The notes: generated by a model not told the origin, from the letters alone. A stretch of DNA of 64,000 bases from Mycobacteroides salmoniphilum (GCF_004924335.1 NZ_CP024633.1:3844001-3908000); one strand, 5' to 3'; positions 9,193-18,785 are shown, counted from the stretch's first letter. Translations and numbers: made by a program.

Positions 9193-10760
9193 GCACTCTC
9201 CCCGGAGATCGATGCCACGGTCTCGGGAACTACCGAACCCGTTGAGTAGCGGTATACATCAAGGTTGTAATGACGGTTTTGCCAATACATCTCGCCGTGT
9301 GTCGTCGGCCGGAACGGCGAGTCACCGTTCTGATCCAGGTAGTACGTGTTTGACCCGGCACACACATCGGTGAACAGGAAGTTCTTCTCCTGCCGCTTCA
9401 AGCACTTCTGGAAGTACTCATCGTGGACCTCCTGCCGTATTTCACAGACGGTGGCCCTACGACGTTTGGTCTCGGCGATGGCTCGCGCCAGGTGCGCCGA
9501 TGTCGCCTCGATCATCCAGAGATAGGACCCCAGCACGAATCCGTACGGCCCGGTGATGGAGAACATGTTGGGATAACCGGGCACCGAAACCCCTTGGTAG
9601 GACTGGAAACGGTGCTTGTCCCAGAACTCGCCGAGGTCCTGCCCGCCGCGACCGAGTACAGGAAACGGTGGCACCGAACCCTTGTCCCACAGCTTGAATC
9701 CCGTCGCACAGATCAGCACATCAACCTCGTGCTCGACGCCGTCAACGGTGCGTACTCCGTGGGGTGTCACGCATTCGATCGATTCGGTGACCAGGCTGAC
9801 GTCGTCCCGGTTGAACGTCTTGAGATACTCGTTCGACATCGATGGACGCTTGCAGCCCAATCCGTACTGGGGGATCAGCTTCTCCCGAATCACCGGATCA
9901 TCGACCTGTTTACGCATCCACCGGCGCATCGGTGCCTCGCCGGCGCGGCGCGCCGCGTTGATCAGCCACGCCGGACCTGCCACCTGTCCGCTCATGGCAA
10001 GCTCGATCCCGACCGTCGCGACCGATCGGATGGCGGAGCGAATCTGCCTATTTCCCAGAATTACCCGGCCTAGTGGGCCGATTTCGAGGTCCAATTTCGG
10101 ACCAACCCAGATGGGCGTGCGCTGGAACACCGTGAGATGGCGCGTGTCGTCGACGATGGCGGGAACCAGCTGCAGTGAAGTCGCCCCGGTTCCAATCACC
10201 GCGACGCGCCTACCCGCAAGCGCCACATCGTGATCCCACAGCGCGGTATGCAGAAGCGTCCCACCGAAATCGTCGACTCCCGGAATATCGGGCATCTTCG
10301 GACGTTCCAGGCCGCCGACCGCCATCACGCAGTATCTGGCGGTAATCTCCCTGCCTCCATCGGTGATTAACCGCCACAGACTGTTTCGTTCGTCGAATTC
10401 CGCACGAACAACGCTGGTCCCCAACCGCAGCTTCTCACGCAGCCCGTACTTGTCCACCATGAAATCGGCGTAATGCTGCAACTCATCGCCCGGTGCGAAC
10501 AGACGCGACCAATCGCCGCGCTGCTCGTAGGAGAAGCTGTACACCACCGACGGGATGTCGACCGCCACCCCCGGGTAAGTATTCGCGTGCCAGGTGCCAC
10601 CCACCTGGTCCCATTTGTCGATGATGATGAAATCGTGGATACCTTTGCGTTGCAAAGAAATACCTGTTCCGATTCCACCGAAGCCGGCCCCGATCACCGC
10701 CACCTCGTGGTCGGGTTGCTCCAGCTCAGCCGTCGTTGAATGCCATGCGGCAGTGCTCAC
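9189..10760 (-). CDS. Baeyer-Villiger monooxygenase with canonical fingerprint
   Basis: 523 residues beginning at the GTG at 10760, eight bases after AAAGGAGA. FAD motif GAGFGG near 24-29, GGTW at about 54, and NADPH motif GTGATSLQ. The fingerprint FGGTLLHTALWD at about 165-176 fits FxGxxxHxxxW(P/D) exactly; it is the only monooxygenase of the window that keeps the histidine. It should convert a ketone to an ester or lactone with NADPH and O2. It stands between a PF10118 gene (29 bases upstream) and the tandem SDR genes (4-base overlap downstream) in one operon. Confidence 0.92.
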   Translation of the reverse strand: MSTAAWHSTTAELEQPDHEVAVIGAGFGGIGTGISLQRKGIHDFIIIDKWDQVGGTWHANTYPGVAVDIPSVVYSFSYEQRGDWSRLFAPGDELQHYADFMVDKYGLREKLRLGTSVVRAEFDERNSLWRLITDGGREITARYCVMAVGGLERPKMPDIPGVDDFGGTLLHTALWDHDVALAGRRVAVIGTGATSLQLVPAIVDDTRHLTVFQRTPIWVGPKLDLEIGPLGRVILGNRQIRSAIRSVATVGIELAMSGQVAGPAWLINAARRAGEAPMRRWMRKQVDDPVIREKLIPQYGLGCKRPSMSNEYLKTFNRDDVSLVTESIECVTPHGVRTVDGVEHEVDVLICATGFKLWDKGSVPPFPVLGRGGQDLGEFWDKHRFQSYQGVSVPGYPNMFSITGPYGFVLGSYLWMIEATSAHLARAIAETKRRRATVCEIRQEVHDEYFQKCLKRQEKNFLFTDVCAGSNTYYLDQNGDSPFRPTTHGEMYWQNRHYNLDVYRYSTGSVVPETVASISGESA

Positions 10761-10789
10761 GGTTCGCGTCTCCTTTGACGTGTCGCGGG

Positions 10790-11644
10790 CTATTTGAGGT
10801 GATCGACCAGAATTCCCTTGCTACCGAAAAGCTCTTGCTGCCAACGATCCAGCAGCCCCTCGGTATCGATGTCATCCGGGTGGAAGCCGGGCCGCAGGTA
10901 CTTGCGGACATCACCCACGATCCCCTTGAACAACGGTCCGCCGAAGAGCCCCCGCGCTTCGCGCAGCAGCCGAAGTGGCTGGCGGCGCGCGACCGGGTCG
11001 GACAGCAGCGAGCCGGCGAGAACGCCGAGCGTCAGCGGAGGGACGATGGTCATCGCGACGAGCATCAGACCGATCCGCATGGTCTCGGTACCGCCGACGG
11101 CGCGATACACGTCGAATGCCACCGACTTGTGCTCGAGCTCCTCCAGGGCGTGCCAGTTGAGCAGATGCCACACTTCCGGATCACCCGGAATGGCCTGCAC
11201 TTCCTCGCTACCCAGAGTCCGCTCGGCAAGGATCGCGGTCATGTGCTCGGCCATCGCCGTGAAGGCCAGGTGTGCACGGGCGGGGAGCATGTTCTCGAAC
11301 CGGATCAACCGGTCGACCTGCTTCGGCGCATCCCACCACGCGATGGGGTAACCCAGATCGATCAGCTTCTCGTTGACCCGGCGATGCTCTTGTCCGTGCA
11401 CCGACTCCTGCCCGATGAATCCTGCGACGCGTTTTTTGAGCACGGGATCGGTGATCTGGTCGGAGAACCTACGCACCGAACGGATGAACCCCTCTTCGCC
11501 GGGTGGGAAGCCGCCGGACAGTCCGGCGACGAAATGGCTGTAGACGATGTCGTTTTCCACGAAGTACTTGTGGGCGTTGCCGTCGTCGCCGAAACGGAAT
11601 CGGATCCGCCGGGTCTTGGGGTACGCCGCAGCTGGACTTGCCAT
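10790..11644 (-). CDS. PF10118 family protein, second paralogue (probable diiron protein)
   Basis: 284 residues from the ATG at 11644, preceded by GGGAG; an in-frame extension to 11758 lacks a ribosome site. Metal-ligand candidates are IGQESVHGQEHRR and NWHALEELEHKS, matching the paralogue at 6422-7306. The region about 170-200 is hydrophobic and could dip into a membrane. It is the first gene of the operon running to 3459, downstream of an operator-like repeat at 11676-11688. Possible function: O2-dependent hydroxylation using the reductase at 5298-6425, by inference from context. Confidence 0.78.
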   Translation of the reverse strand: MASPAAAYPKTRRIRFRFGDDGNAHKYFVENDIVYSHFVAGLSGGFPPGEEGFIRSVRRFSDQITDPVLKKRVAGFIGQESVHGQEHRRVNEKLIDLGYPIAWWDAPKQVDRLIRFENMLPARAHLAFTAMAEHMTAILAERTLGSEEVQAIPGDPEVWHLLNWHALEELEHKSVAFDVYRAVGGTETMRIGLMLVAMTIVPPLTLGVLAGSLLSDPVARRQPLRLLREARGLFGGPLFKGIVGDVRKYLRPGFHPDDIDTEGLLDRWQQELFGSKGILVDHLK

Positions 11645-11675
11645 TTCACCACTCCCTTGTGACGCAAAGTTACTG

Positions 11676-11688
11676 GTACTTGCAGTAC
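11676..11688. promoter_or_regulatory. Inverted repeat GTACT-3-AGTAC, operator candidate
   Basis: GTACTTGCAGTAC is a perfect 5-3-5 inverted repeat 32 bases before the operon start at 11644, and a further AGTAC half-site lies at 11696-11700. It is placed where a repressor of the operon would act. The adjacent TetR gene (11831-12526) is the obvious candidate, which is inference. Confidence 0.45.
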
Positions 11689-11830
11689 TACCTTCAGTAC
11701 ACCATAGGACGACGGCACCGCGGGGCGCAATACACCGCCGCGGGTGACATGGATTCAAGTGATTACGGGTCGCCGACGAGCGACCTAGGGCGACAACGAC
11801 AGAAGGCGCCCCGCCGGGCAGGGCCAGAAG

Positions 11831-12526
11831 CTAGTCGACAGGCAGGACGATGGGGTCGTCCGGATGCAGCTCGACACCACGAGCCTTGGCAGACGCCGCC
11901 AGCCCGCCCCAGACATAGACCACCAGCTCATCGACGAGCGTTTCCTTGCTGATGACCGGCTCGTCGAACCAGCGCAGGACGGCGATACCAGTGGAGGCCA
12001 GCATCGCATCGATCACATACTCGATGTGATCGGCGTTACCACCGCGAGAACTGAATATCGAGCCCACCAGCTGGGCAATGGCGTCGGACAGCGGCCGCCC
12101 GCTCTCGATGAGCGACGTCGCGTTCGCGTACTGGACACTCAGCAGAAAGCGCACCAGGTTGGGCTGCTCATCGACCATGTCGACGTAACCGGCCATTCCC
12201 GAGCGGAAAAGCTCAAGCAGGCTCAGGGACAGGTCGATGTTCGACACCACCCGTTCGACAACCAGCTCCTGAACACGCATCGCCACCGCGGTAAAGAGAG
12301 CTTCCTTGTCGGCGAAGAAGCGGTACAGCTTGGGCCGGGAGATACCTGCGGACTTGAGGACATCGTCGATCGAGAGATCCGGACCGAGCTCGTCTATCGC
12401 ATGCAGAGTGGCTTCGACCAGTTCCGCGCGCACTTTCGCACGATGCTCACGCCACCGGTCGACGCGCGCATCACCGGTCAGCTCAGGAAGGCCGCGATCG
12501 GGATACACCTGCGTTGACACGCCCAC
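11831..12526 (-). CDS. TetR family transcriptional regulator
   Basis: 231 residues from a GTG at 12526; the start is uncertain because no clear ribosome site is seen. The N-terminal helix-turn-helix lies around 45-75 (LSIDDVLKSAGISRPKLYRFFADKEALF), followed by a helical ligand domain. It lies on the same strand as, and 186 bases ahead of, the oxidative operon 11644-3459, so it may regulate that operon and itself. It points away from the second TetR gene at 12818. Ligand unknown; a hydrophobic or steroid-like inducer is plausible from the neighbours. Confidence 0.85.
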   Translation of the reverse strand: MGVSTQVYPDRGLPELTGDARVDRWREHRAKVRAELVEATLHAIDELGPDLSIDDVLKSAGISRPKLYRFFADKEALFTAVAMRVQELVVERVVSNIDLSLSLLELFRSGMAGYVDMVDEQPNLVRFLLSVQYANATSLIESGRPLSDAIAQLVGSIFSSRGGNADHIEYVIDAMLASTGIAVLRWFDEPVISKETLVDELVVYVWGGLAASAKARGVELHPDDPIVLPVD

Positions 12527-12817
12527 ATCGTAGACCGACTACCTGGGCCTCCGGTGCGCATAGCTCGACGTAGAAGAACCGAGAATCAACCAGGGCACCC
12601 ACGATGAGCACCCCCCACGAGACGTACAGCAAACAATGCCGTCACGCCGACGATATCGGCCACTCTAGAGACAGGTATCGACCACCACCGCCCCACCACG
12701 GCATATTTCTCCGGCCCGCAGTTCAGCTAATGAAATGGTTGTGACTGCGCCCGAATGATGCGACGGCAAGTTAGTGCATTTACCAACATATTTGCCAGGA
12801 GTGGTTACTGTGTTCGC

Positions 12818-13477
12818 GTGGCCAGCACCAACGGAGGCCGGCGAGGGCCGGGCCGCCCGCCGAATCCGACGCGCGCACGCGAGCGGCAGCGCACCCTGAC
12901 CGAGGCGGCTGCCCTGGAATTCGCCGAGAAGGGCTACCACAAGGCGAGCATCACCGACATCACCCAGCGCGCGGGCGTGGGGCGAGGCACGTTCTATCTG
13001 TACTTTGACACCAAACGGGACGCACTGGACGCGGTGATCGACAGTTACTTCCAGAGAACGCTCGCGGCAGTGAACGACACCAGCGACCTGTTGGGCAATG
13101 AGGGTGACTTCGACCAACATCTGCGCACGGTATTCACCCGACTGTTCGACATGCTGGACAACAGTCCGGAGATCATGCAGGTCATTCTGCGTGAGGGCCT
13201 GCTCGACTCGGCAATGACCAAGCGGATGTTCGGCATCCTGAACCTCATCGAGTCCATCAACGTCACCATCATCGAGCAGGCCCGCGCCGACGGCGCCATC
13301 ACCTCGGCCGTCGACACCGAATTCCTGGCACACGCCATCACCGGGTTGTCGATGGCCGCCACCCTGAAGGCCATCCGAGGCGAGCTCGCCGGCGATGCAC
13401 GCGAGGCATACATCGGCGCATTCATCGAGCTGGTGCGGTCGGTGACGACCGCTCCTCCCACGCTCGCAAATTCTTGA
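12818..13477 (+). CDS. TetR family transcriptional regulator upstream of mce operon
   Basis: 219 residues if translation begins at the GTG at 12818. A TANNNT hexamer (TACTGT, 12806-12811) ends six bases before it, as expected for a leaderless mRNA; an ATG at 12755 is the alternative start. GRRGPGRPPNPTRARERQ precedes a TetR helix-turn-helix (ITDITQRAGVGRGTFYLYFDTKRDAL). The gene stands 337 bases ahead of yrbEA in the same direction, making it the likely regulator of the mce operon, in the way that TetR-type Mce3R serves mce3 in M. tuberculosis. The effector cannot be predicted. Confidence 0.83.
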   Translation: MASTNGGRRGPGRPPNPTRARERQRTLTEAAALEFAEKGYHKASITDITQRAGVGRGTFYLYFDTKRDALDAVIDSYFQRTLAAVNDTSDLLGNEGDFDQHLRTVFTRLFDMLDNSPEIMQVILREGLLDSAMTKRMFGILNLIESINVTIIEQARADGAITSAVDTEFLAHAITGLSMAATLKAIRGELAGDAREAYIGAFIELVRSVTTAPPTLANS

Positions 13478-13814
13478 CAATTCCCGTCCCAAGATCGTGA
13501 ACCTCCGCTAGCCTCTGCCCTAGCCAATAAACTGAACACTGAACCAGTGAATTGCTAGAAGGCCGGGTCGGGGGACCTCCGACAGCCTCGCCATGACAGC
13601 GTCCCGACCAGGACGCGTCACATATCTACCTGCGTAGGCACATGCTGCAACCTGATCAACGTGGTAACCCCGCGCTTGACAGGGACCATGACCTACACCA
13701 CACTAAGCCACCAACTGTGATGTCGGGTACTAGATACCCACTGTTACACAGCTGTCCATTAGACGGTCTGTCCATCGAGGTCAGCTCTGAAATGCAAAGC
13801 CAAAGGAGCCGTTG
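13478..13814. promoter_or_regulatory. mce operon upstream region with palindromes and promoter
   Basis: This 337-base stretch has no gene. It holds CACTGAACCAGTG at 13537-13549 (perfect 5-3-5 palindrome) inside a larger CTAGC...GCTAG arrangement at 13520-13558, and GGGTACTAGATACCC at 13725-13739 (perfect 5-5-5). A TTGACA at 13676-13681 with CACACT 17 bases on (13699-13704) is a possible -35/-10 pair; the second palindrome would then lie just downstream of the start site, a position suited to repression. AAAGGAG at 13802-13808 is the yrbEA ribosome site. Confidence 0.5.
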
Positions 13815-14789
13815 TTGAACTCAGCCATGAGTCAAATAGCGGCCGAGGCGCACCCAGAGTCCGTCGCGGACGACTGGGGCCAATCCCCCGATATTGAATA
13901 CGGCAGCAAATCCACTGTCGACAGCCCGGCCTCCTCGGGATCGGGCGGCGGCTTTCAGCTACTCGATCGGGCCCCTCGACTTATCCGGCGCCCCGTCGAA
14001 TATGTGGTCTCCCAAACCGATTCGATGCTGAAAACGTTGGGCCGCTATGTCGATCTGGTGGCGCAGTCCTTTGCGTTTCTGGTGAGCGACATCGTCCGCC
14101 TACGGCACCCGTGGCAAGACACCGTCATTCAGTCCTGGTTCATCCTGACGGTCACGGTCGTTCCCGCGATCCTGGTGTCGATCCCCTTCGGTGTGATCGT
14201 CGCTGTGCAGGCGGGCAGCATCATCTCGCAGGTCGGAGCATCGTCCATCTCCGGTGCTGCCGGTGGTCTGGGCGTCATCCAGCAGGGCGCGCCCATTGTC
14301 GCGGCCCTACTCCTCGGCGGCGCGGCGGGTTCAGCGGTCGCCACCGACCTTGGCGCCCGCAGCATCCGCGAGGAAGTGGATGCCATGCGCGTGATGGGCG
14401 TCAATCCCATCCAGCGGCTGGTAACGCCCCGACTGGCAGCGATCCTGTTCGTCTCACCGCTGTTGTGCATCTTCATCATCTTCGTCGGAATCTTCGCCGG
14501 TTACCTGGTCAACGTCGGTTTTCAGGGCGGTACCCCCGGCAGCTACCTATCCTCGTTCGCCGCGTTCGCGAACGTCAATGACGTCACCGTCGCGGTTCTC
14601 AAGACCTGGCTGTTCGGCGTGGTGGTCATCCTCGTGGCCTGTCAGCGCGGCTTGGAGGCCAAGGGTGGCGCACGGGGAGTCGCCGATGCGGTGAACGCCA
14701 CCGTAGTGATCGGTGTGGTCACGGTCATGGTGCTCAATACCGTGATCACCCAAATCGTCGCGATGTTCATGCCGTCGAAGGTGGGCTGA
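13815..14789 (+). CDS. yrbEA: YrbEA, MlaE-type permease of the mce transporter
   Basis: 324 residues from a TTG at 13815, six bases after AAAGGAG; an ATG at 13827 is the alternative. A hydrophilic N-terminus of about 90 residues is followed by the MlaE domain with five or six membrane segments and the conserved IREEVDAMRVMGVNP loop, which in MlaE proteins contacts the ATPase. With YrbEB it forms the inner membrane permease for lipid import through Mce proteins; the Mkl/MceG ATPase is encoded elsewhere. It is the first gene of a tightly packed operon running to 23740. Confidence 0.92.
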   Translation: MNSAMSQIAAEAHPESVADDWGQSPDIEYGSKSTVDSPASSGSGGGFQLLDRAPRLIRRPVEYVVSQTDSMLKTLGRYVDLVAQSFAFLVSDIVRLRHPWQDTVIQSWFILTVTVVPAILVSIPFGVIVAVQAGSIISQVGASSISGAAGGLGVIQQGAPIVAALLLGGAAGSAVATDLGARSIREEVDAMRVMGVNPIQRLVTPRLAAILFVSPLLCIFIIFVGIFAGYLVNVGFQGGTPGSYLSSFAAFANVNDVTVAVLKTWLFGVVVILVACQRGLEAKGGARGVADAVNATVVIGVVTVMVLNTVITQIVAMFMPSKVG

Positions 14790-14791
14790 CA

Positions 14792-15670
14792 GTGTCCACC
14801 TCCCGTCCATCCCGGTACTTCCCCGACGAACTGCCACCCGTCGCGCGCTCCATCTGGAACTTCACCAAGGGCGCGGGTGGCTCCGCCGAATATCTCGGCC
14901 ACCAGATCACCTTCGTCGGCCTGGTGCTGGCCGCCATACCGCAGACCATCAAGCGTTACCGACGCCAAACCGGCATCTTGCTTGTCGACATGACCTGGGG
15001 CAACGGCTCGATCATCGTCGGCGGTGGGGTAATCGGCGTCCTGGTCTTCATGGGGATCGCGGTCGGCGCGTCGGTCGGCATCGTGGGCTTCTCGACCCTG
15101 GACATGGTGGGAATGGGGTCGCTCACCGGGTTCATCTCCGCCTATGTGAACACCCGGGAAATGGCCCCGATGATCGCCGCGATCGGGTTCGCCGCACAGG
15201 CAGGATGCCGCATGACGGCCGAGATCGGGGCCATGCGTATCTCCGAGGAGATCGACGCACTCGAGGCCCAGGGCATCCGATCCATCCCGTTCGTGGTCAC
15301 CACCCGCGTGATCGCCGGAATCGTCATCATCGTTCCGCTGTACGTACTGACGCTGCTGCTGGCCTATGGTTCCTGCGCGTTCATGGTCTTCTTCGTCCAC
15401 AACCAATCGCAGGGTGTCTACAAGCACTACTTCGACTCATTCGTGCACCCGATCGACGTGCTCTATTCGGTGATCAAGGCCGTGGTATTCGTCGTCATCA
15501 TCATCGCGATCCAGTGCTATCAGGGCTACTACGCGGGCGGTGGCCCCGAGGGCGTGGGTATGGCCTCGGGCCGCGCCATCCGGGCCTCGCTGGTCGCGAT
15601 CGTTCTCTTCGACATGCTTCTCACGTTGCTCTTCTGGGGCAACAATCCTGGAATTCAGATATCGGGGTAA
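14792..15670 (+). CDS. yrbEB: YrbEB, second permease of the mce transporter
   Basis: 292 residues from the GTG at 14792, two bases after the yrbEA stop. It is an MlaE-family membrane protein; the coupling loop reads ISEEIDALEAQGI, with the conserved Glu residues. Several long hydrophobic stretches follow (VFMGIAVGASVGIVGF, VIAGIVIIVPLYVLTLLLAYG). It pairs with YrbEA as the heterodimeric permease. Three bases separate it from mceA. Confidence 0.92.
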   Translation: MSTSRPSRYFPDELPPVARSIWNFTKGAGGSAEYLGHQITFVGLVLAAIPQTIKRYRRQTGILLVDMTWGNGSIIVGGGVIGVLVFMGIAVGASVGIVGFSTLDMVGMGSLTGFISAYVNTREMAPMIAAIGFAAQAGCRMTAEIGAMRISEEIDALEAQGIRSIPFVVTTRVIAGIVIIVPLYVLTLLLAYGSCAFMVFFVHNQSQGVYKHYFDSFVHPIDVLYSVIKAVVFVVIIIAIQCYQGYYAGGGPEGVGMASGRAIRASLVAIVLFDMLLTLLFWGNNPGIQISG

Positions 15671-15673
15671 TGG

Positions 15674-16756
15674 GTGGCCATCTATAAAGATCCGAGCGGG
15701 CGGTCCGCAGGTCCCGTCGCTCTCAAGGTGCGCGGGCTGGCCCTGGCACTGGTGATCGCCGCCGGCGGCTATTCGCTCTACCAGTCCGGCATCGGCAGCT
15801 ATGGCGAGCCCTTCGAACTCACCCTGGTCACCAACACCATTGGTGAGGGCATGGGCCCCGGTGGCGAGGTGAAATACCGCGGCTACAACATCGGCAAGGT
15901 CAAATCCCTGCAGACCACCGGGTACAACAAGCAGCGCATGACGGTGACCCTCGATGGCCGGCAAGCCAAGGCACTCGCGGCCGATACCACGGCGCGATTC
16001 ACCTCGTCGAACATCTTCGGCACCGCCGCCGTTGAGCTCGTCAGTAACGGCGTCGGCGAACCGCTGAAACCCGGCGGGGTGCTGGAGATCAGCAGCGACG
16101 TCCAGGCCGCATCCATCACCGGATTCCTCCGAATGGGTCAGCGGCTGGGCTCGATCCTGGACAGCCGCGAATTCAACGCGATCATCGCAACGTTCGAGCG
16201 GCACGCCGACCTGACCGGCCCGGTCGTGAAATCCTTCTGGGACTTGTTCGCGATGATCGCCGATTCTCAGACAGTGCCCTTCTCAAAAACGCTCGGGGTC
16301 ATGGCCTCATTGATCGAGGGCACCAACGAATTTGTCCCCGTCATCGGGTCCACCAACAAGCTGCTCGACAGCCTTACCTTCATGGTTGCTCCGAGTGACA
16401 CCGAGCGTGCTACCGCCGCGATCGATTCGTTGACGACCCTACTCAAGGGAGTTGGCGACGGCCTTCACAACAACAACGATTGGATCGTTCCCCTGGTTCG
16501 GTCGCTCTTGGATCTGGCCATCCCATCCACCTACTTCCTGGGCAGCCTCGCCCCGGCGTACGACAGGCTCAATGGCCTGCTCGACCGAACAACCGCCGCA
16601 TTCCCCGTCGACGACGGCAAGGTGCGCCTCAACGTCCAACTGATCATGGACACCGCGCCAGGGCTCGCCGCGGCATTGCCGACGGCGCCCGATGGCCGGG
16701 CCGCTTCCGCGGCTGCCGGACCCATGCCCGGACCAACCTCTGGAGGACCGCGATGA
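15674..16756 (+). CDS. mceA: MceA family protein
   Basis: 360 residues from the GTG at 15674. One N-terminal transmembrane anchor (LALALVIAAGGYSLY) precedes the MlaD/MCE domain (about 35-120, with GGEVKYRGYNIGKVKSL and AAVELVS) and a helical Mce tail domain. Mce subunits assemble into a tube that carries lipids across the periplasm to the YrbE permease. The C-terminus is Pro/Gly/Ala-rich. It overlaps mceB by an ATGA. Confidence 0.92.
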   Translation: MAIYKDPSGRSAGPVALKVRGLALALVIAAGGYSLYQSGIGSYGEPFELTLVTNTIGEGMGPGGEVKYRGYNIGKVKSLQTTGYNKQRMTVTLDGRQAKALAADTTARFTSSNIFGTAAVELVSNGVGEPLKPGGVLEISSDVQAASITGFLRMGQRLGSILDSREFNAIIATFERHADLTGPVVKSFWDLFAMIADSQTVPFSKTLGVMASLIEGTNEFVPVIGSTNKLLDSLTFMVAPSDTERATAAIDSLTTLLKGVGDGLHNNNDWIVPLVRSLLDLAIPSTYFLGSLAPAYDRLNGLLDRTTAAFPVDDGKVRLNVQLIMDTAPGLAAALPTAPDGRAASAAAGPMPGPTSGGPR

Positions 16757-17766
16757 AGCGGATCGCACTTCTGATTGCCGGCCTCACCGCGACAGTCGCG
16801 GTGGCAGTAGTGCTGACCCTGATCATCGTGAACGCCCTGCGCACACCCGTCAACGGTCCGGTTCGACGCTTCGACGCGCTGTTCACCGATGCCTCGGGGC
16901 TGATCATCGGCAACGACGTACGCATCTCGGGAGTGCAGGTCGGCAAGGTCGAACGAATTCATCTGGACGGCAAGAACGCCCGGGTGACGTTCAATGTGCT
17001 GACGGATCATCCGCTGTACCAGAACACCACCGTCGCCATCCGGTATCAGTCGCTGGTCGGTCAGCGGTACGTCGAGATCGCCCAGGCACCAGCACCCAGT
17101 GCGCCCCTGGCGGCCGGCTCGACGATACCGCTCGGGCAGACCATCCCGTCATTCGATATCGCCAAGTTGTTCAACGGTTTCCGGCCCATATTCCAAACAT
17201 TGGACCCCGCCCAGTTCAACAGGTTGACCGAGAACATTCTGCAGCTCATCCAGGGTGACGAGCGCGGAATAGGGCCGATCCTGCGCGATATCGACGCCGT
17301 CCTCAAACTCACGGTGGACCGCCAGGCTGCCCTCCAGGCCATCATCACCAATCTCGGTGATATCTCAAGGGATCTCGGTGGCACCTCCGACCAATTGTTC
17401 TATCTGGTCAACGATCTCAACGATGTACTGGCCCCGTTCGAGAAACAGGCCGATGAATTCAACCGGGCCGGCAAGGATGCACTGCCCATATTGCGCAGAG
17501 CCATCAGCATGCTGCGGTACATCGAGAACACCGTCGACGGCGCCCAACTGCCCCTGTATGACGTGGCGAGCCGCACCACCCCGGGGACGCCGACCATCAT
17601 GGCGGGTCTGTCGTTGATCCCCGACCTGGTGCAGGGCATGCGCGACGCACTGATCGAGGAGAAGACGGCACCCCCCACCGCCTTCGAGTGCAAGAACGGT
17701 GTGGTGAAGATGCCCGGAATCGGCGAGGTGTCCTTCGCCAATCAGGATCTGGTGGTGTGTAAGTGA
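16753..17766 (+). CDS. mceB: MceB family protein
   Basis: 337 residues from the ATG at 16753 inside an ATGA overlap; the longer frame starting at 16480 is a shadow of mceA. It has an N-terminal membrane anchor (IALLIAGLTATVAVAVVLTLIIV), an MCE domain with DVRISGVQVGKVERI, then a helical region. Near the end are FECKNG and LVVCK, the paired cysteines typical of MceB proteins. It overlaps mceC by four bases. Confidence 0.92.
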   Translation: MKRIALLIAGLTATVAVAVVLTLIIVNALRTPVNGPVRRFDALFTDASGLIIGNDVRISGVQVGKVERIHLDGKNARVTFNVLTDHPLYQNTTVAIRYQSLVGQRYVEIAQAPAPSAPLAAGSTIPLGQTIPSFDIAKLFNGFRPIFQTLDPAQFNRLTENILQLIQGDERGIGPILRDIDAVLKLTVDRQAALQAIITNLGDISRDLGGTSDQLFYLVNDLNDVLAPFEKQADEFNRAGKDALPILRRAISMLRYIENTVDGAQLPLYDVASRTTPGTPTIMAGLSLIPDLVQGMRDALIEEKTAPPTAFECKNGVVKMPGIGEVSFANQDLVVCK

Positions 17767-18785
17767 ACGCCCTCACGCGAATCTTCGCGAGAAATAGTCC
17801 TATCCTCGACGAGCAGGCGGCCGCTAAACGCAATCGCCGCAACGGACTCATCGGAGTCCTTGTCATCGTCGCGATCCTGGCAGCCACCGGAGTGGCATTC
17901 GTCAATACGAGTGGTATGAAAACCTACGCGCTGCACCTTCGGGCCTCGGGTGGGCTGCGCGCCGGCGACGACGTCCGGATCGCCGGCATCTCGGTCGGCA
18001 AGGTGTCGAGCGTACGCATCGATAGATCGTTGGTAGAAGCCACCTTTACGGTGGATCAGTCGGTGCCGGTCGGATCCGATTCGCGGGTCGATATCCGGAT
18101 GCTCACCCCGCTGGGTGGGCACTATGTGGCCCTCTACCCCGAAGGCTCGACCCCCCTGGGAAAGACCCCCATTCCGCCCGAGCGCACCAGCATCCCTTTC
18201 GAGATCAATGAGCTGTTCCAGAAGTTCACGCCCGTGGTCAAGAAGGTGGACGCCAAGGTCATCCACGACAGCCTGATGGAAGTTGCAAACGCCGTTGACA
18301 AGTATCCCAACGGTTTACGTGACTTCTTCAACTCGTCTCAATCGCTCATCAGCGCACTTGAGCCGACCACCGAGGACTTCCACGCCACCCTGAACTACGC
18401 GAACGAGTACCTCCGAGCCTTCAAGACGGGCAAGGAACAGCTCGCCAAGATCGTCACCATGATGTCCAAACTCGGCGCCAAATACAGCAGCAGCACGACC
18501 GATCTGATCGAGGTCTTCGTCCTGTTGCGTGAGCTCTTCCGGCTTGTCAACCGATTCACCACCGCGTACGCACGTGATTACGAGCCCATGCTCAATGGAC
18601 TGGACGACATCGTCGACACCCTCACCAAATATCCCGAGAAGCTCGGTAAGGCCGCCGAACAGTGGGGCCAACTCGTCGGGGTTGTGCTGCCCATGCTCAG
18701 CGGCAACGGCATCACTGTCAACGAGAACGACCGGGTAATCCCCGGACAAGACGTCTGTCTACCCCACTTCTTCAGGTTCTGTTGA
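17763..18785 (+). CDS. mceC: MceC family protein
   Basis: 340 residues from a GTG at 17763 that overlaps the mceB stop. A membrane anchor lies at about 25-48 (NGLIGVLVIVAILAATGVAFV). The MCE domain contains GDDVRIAGISVGKVSSV and GGHYVALYPEGSTPL. The helical tail has heptad-like stretches and the end carries QDVCLPHFFRFC, giving two cysteines. Eight bases separate it from mceD. Confidence 0.92.
   Translation: MNALTRIFARNSPILDEQAAAKRNRRNGLIGVLVIVAILAATGVAFVNTSGMKTYALHLRASGGLRAGDDVRIAGISVGKVSSVRIDRSLVEATFTVDQSVPVGSDSRVDIRMLTPLGGHYVALYPEGSTPLGKTPIPPERTSIPFEINELFQKFTPVVKKVDAKVIHDSLMEVANAVDKYPNGLRDFFNSSQSLISALEPTTEDFHATLNYANEYLRAFKTGKEQLAKIVTMMSKLGAKYSSSTTDLIEVFVLLRELFRLVNRFTTAYARDYEPMLNGLDDIVDTLTKYPEKLGKAAEQWGQLVGVVLPMLSGNGITVNENDRVIPGQDVCLPHFFRFC

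Noticed and set aside
12665..13492. Minus-strand frame opposite the TetR gene
   Set aside because: The plus-strand TetR has an unmistakable helix-turn-helix; the minus frame does not.
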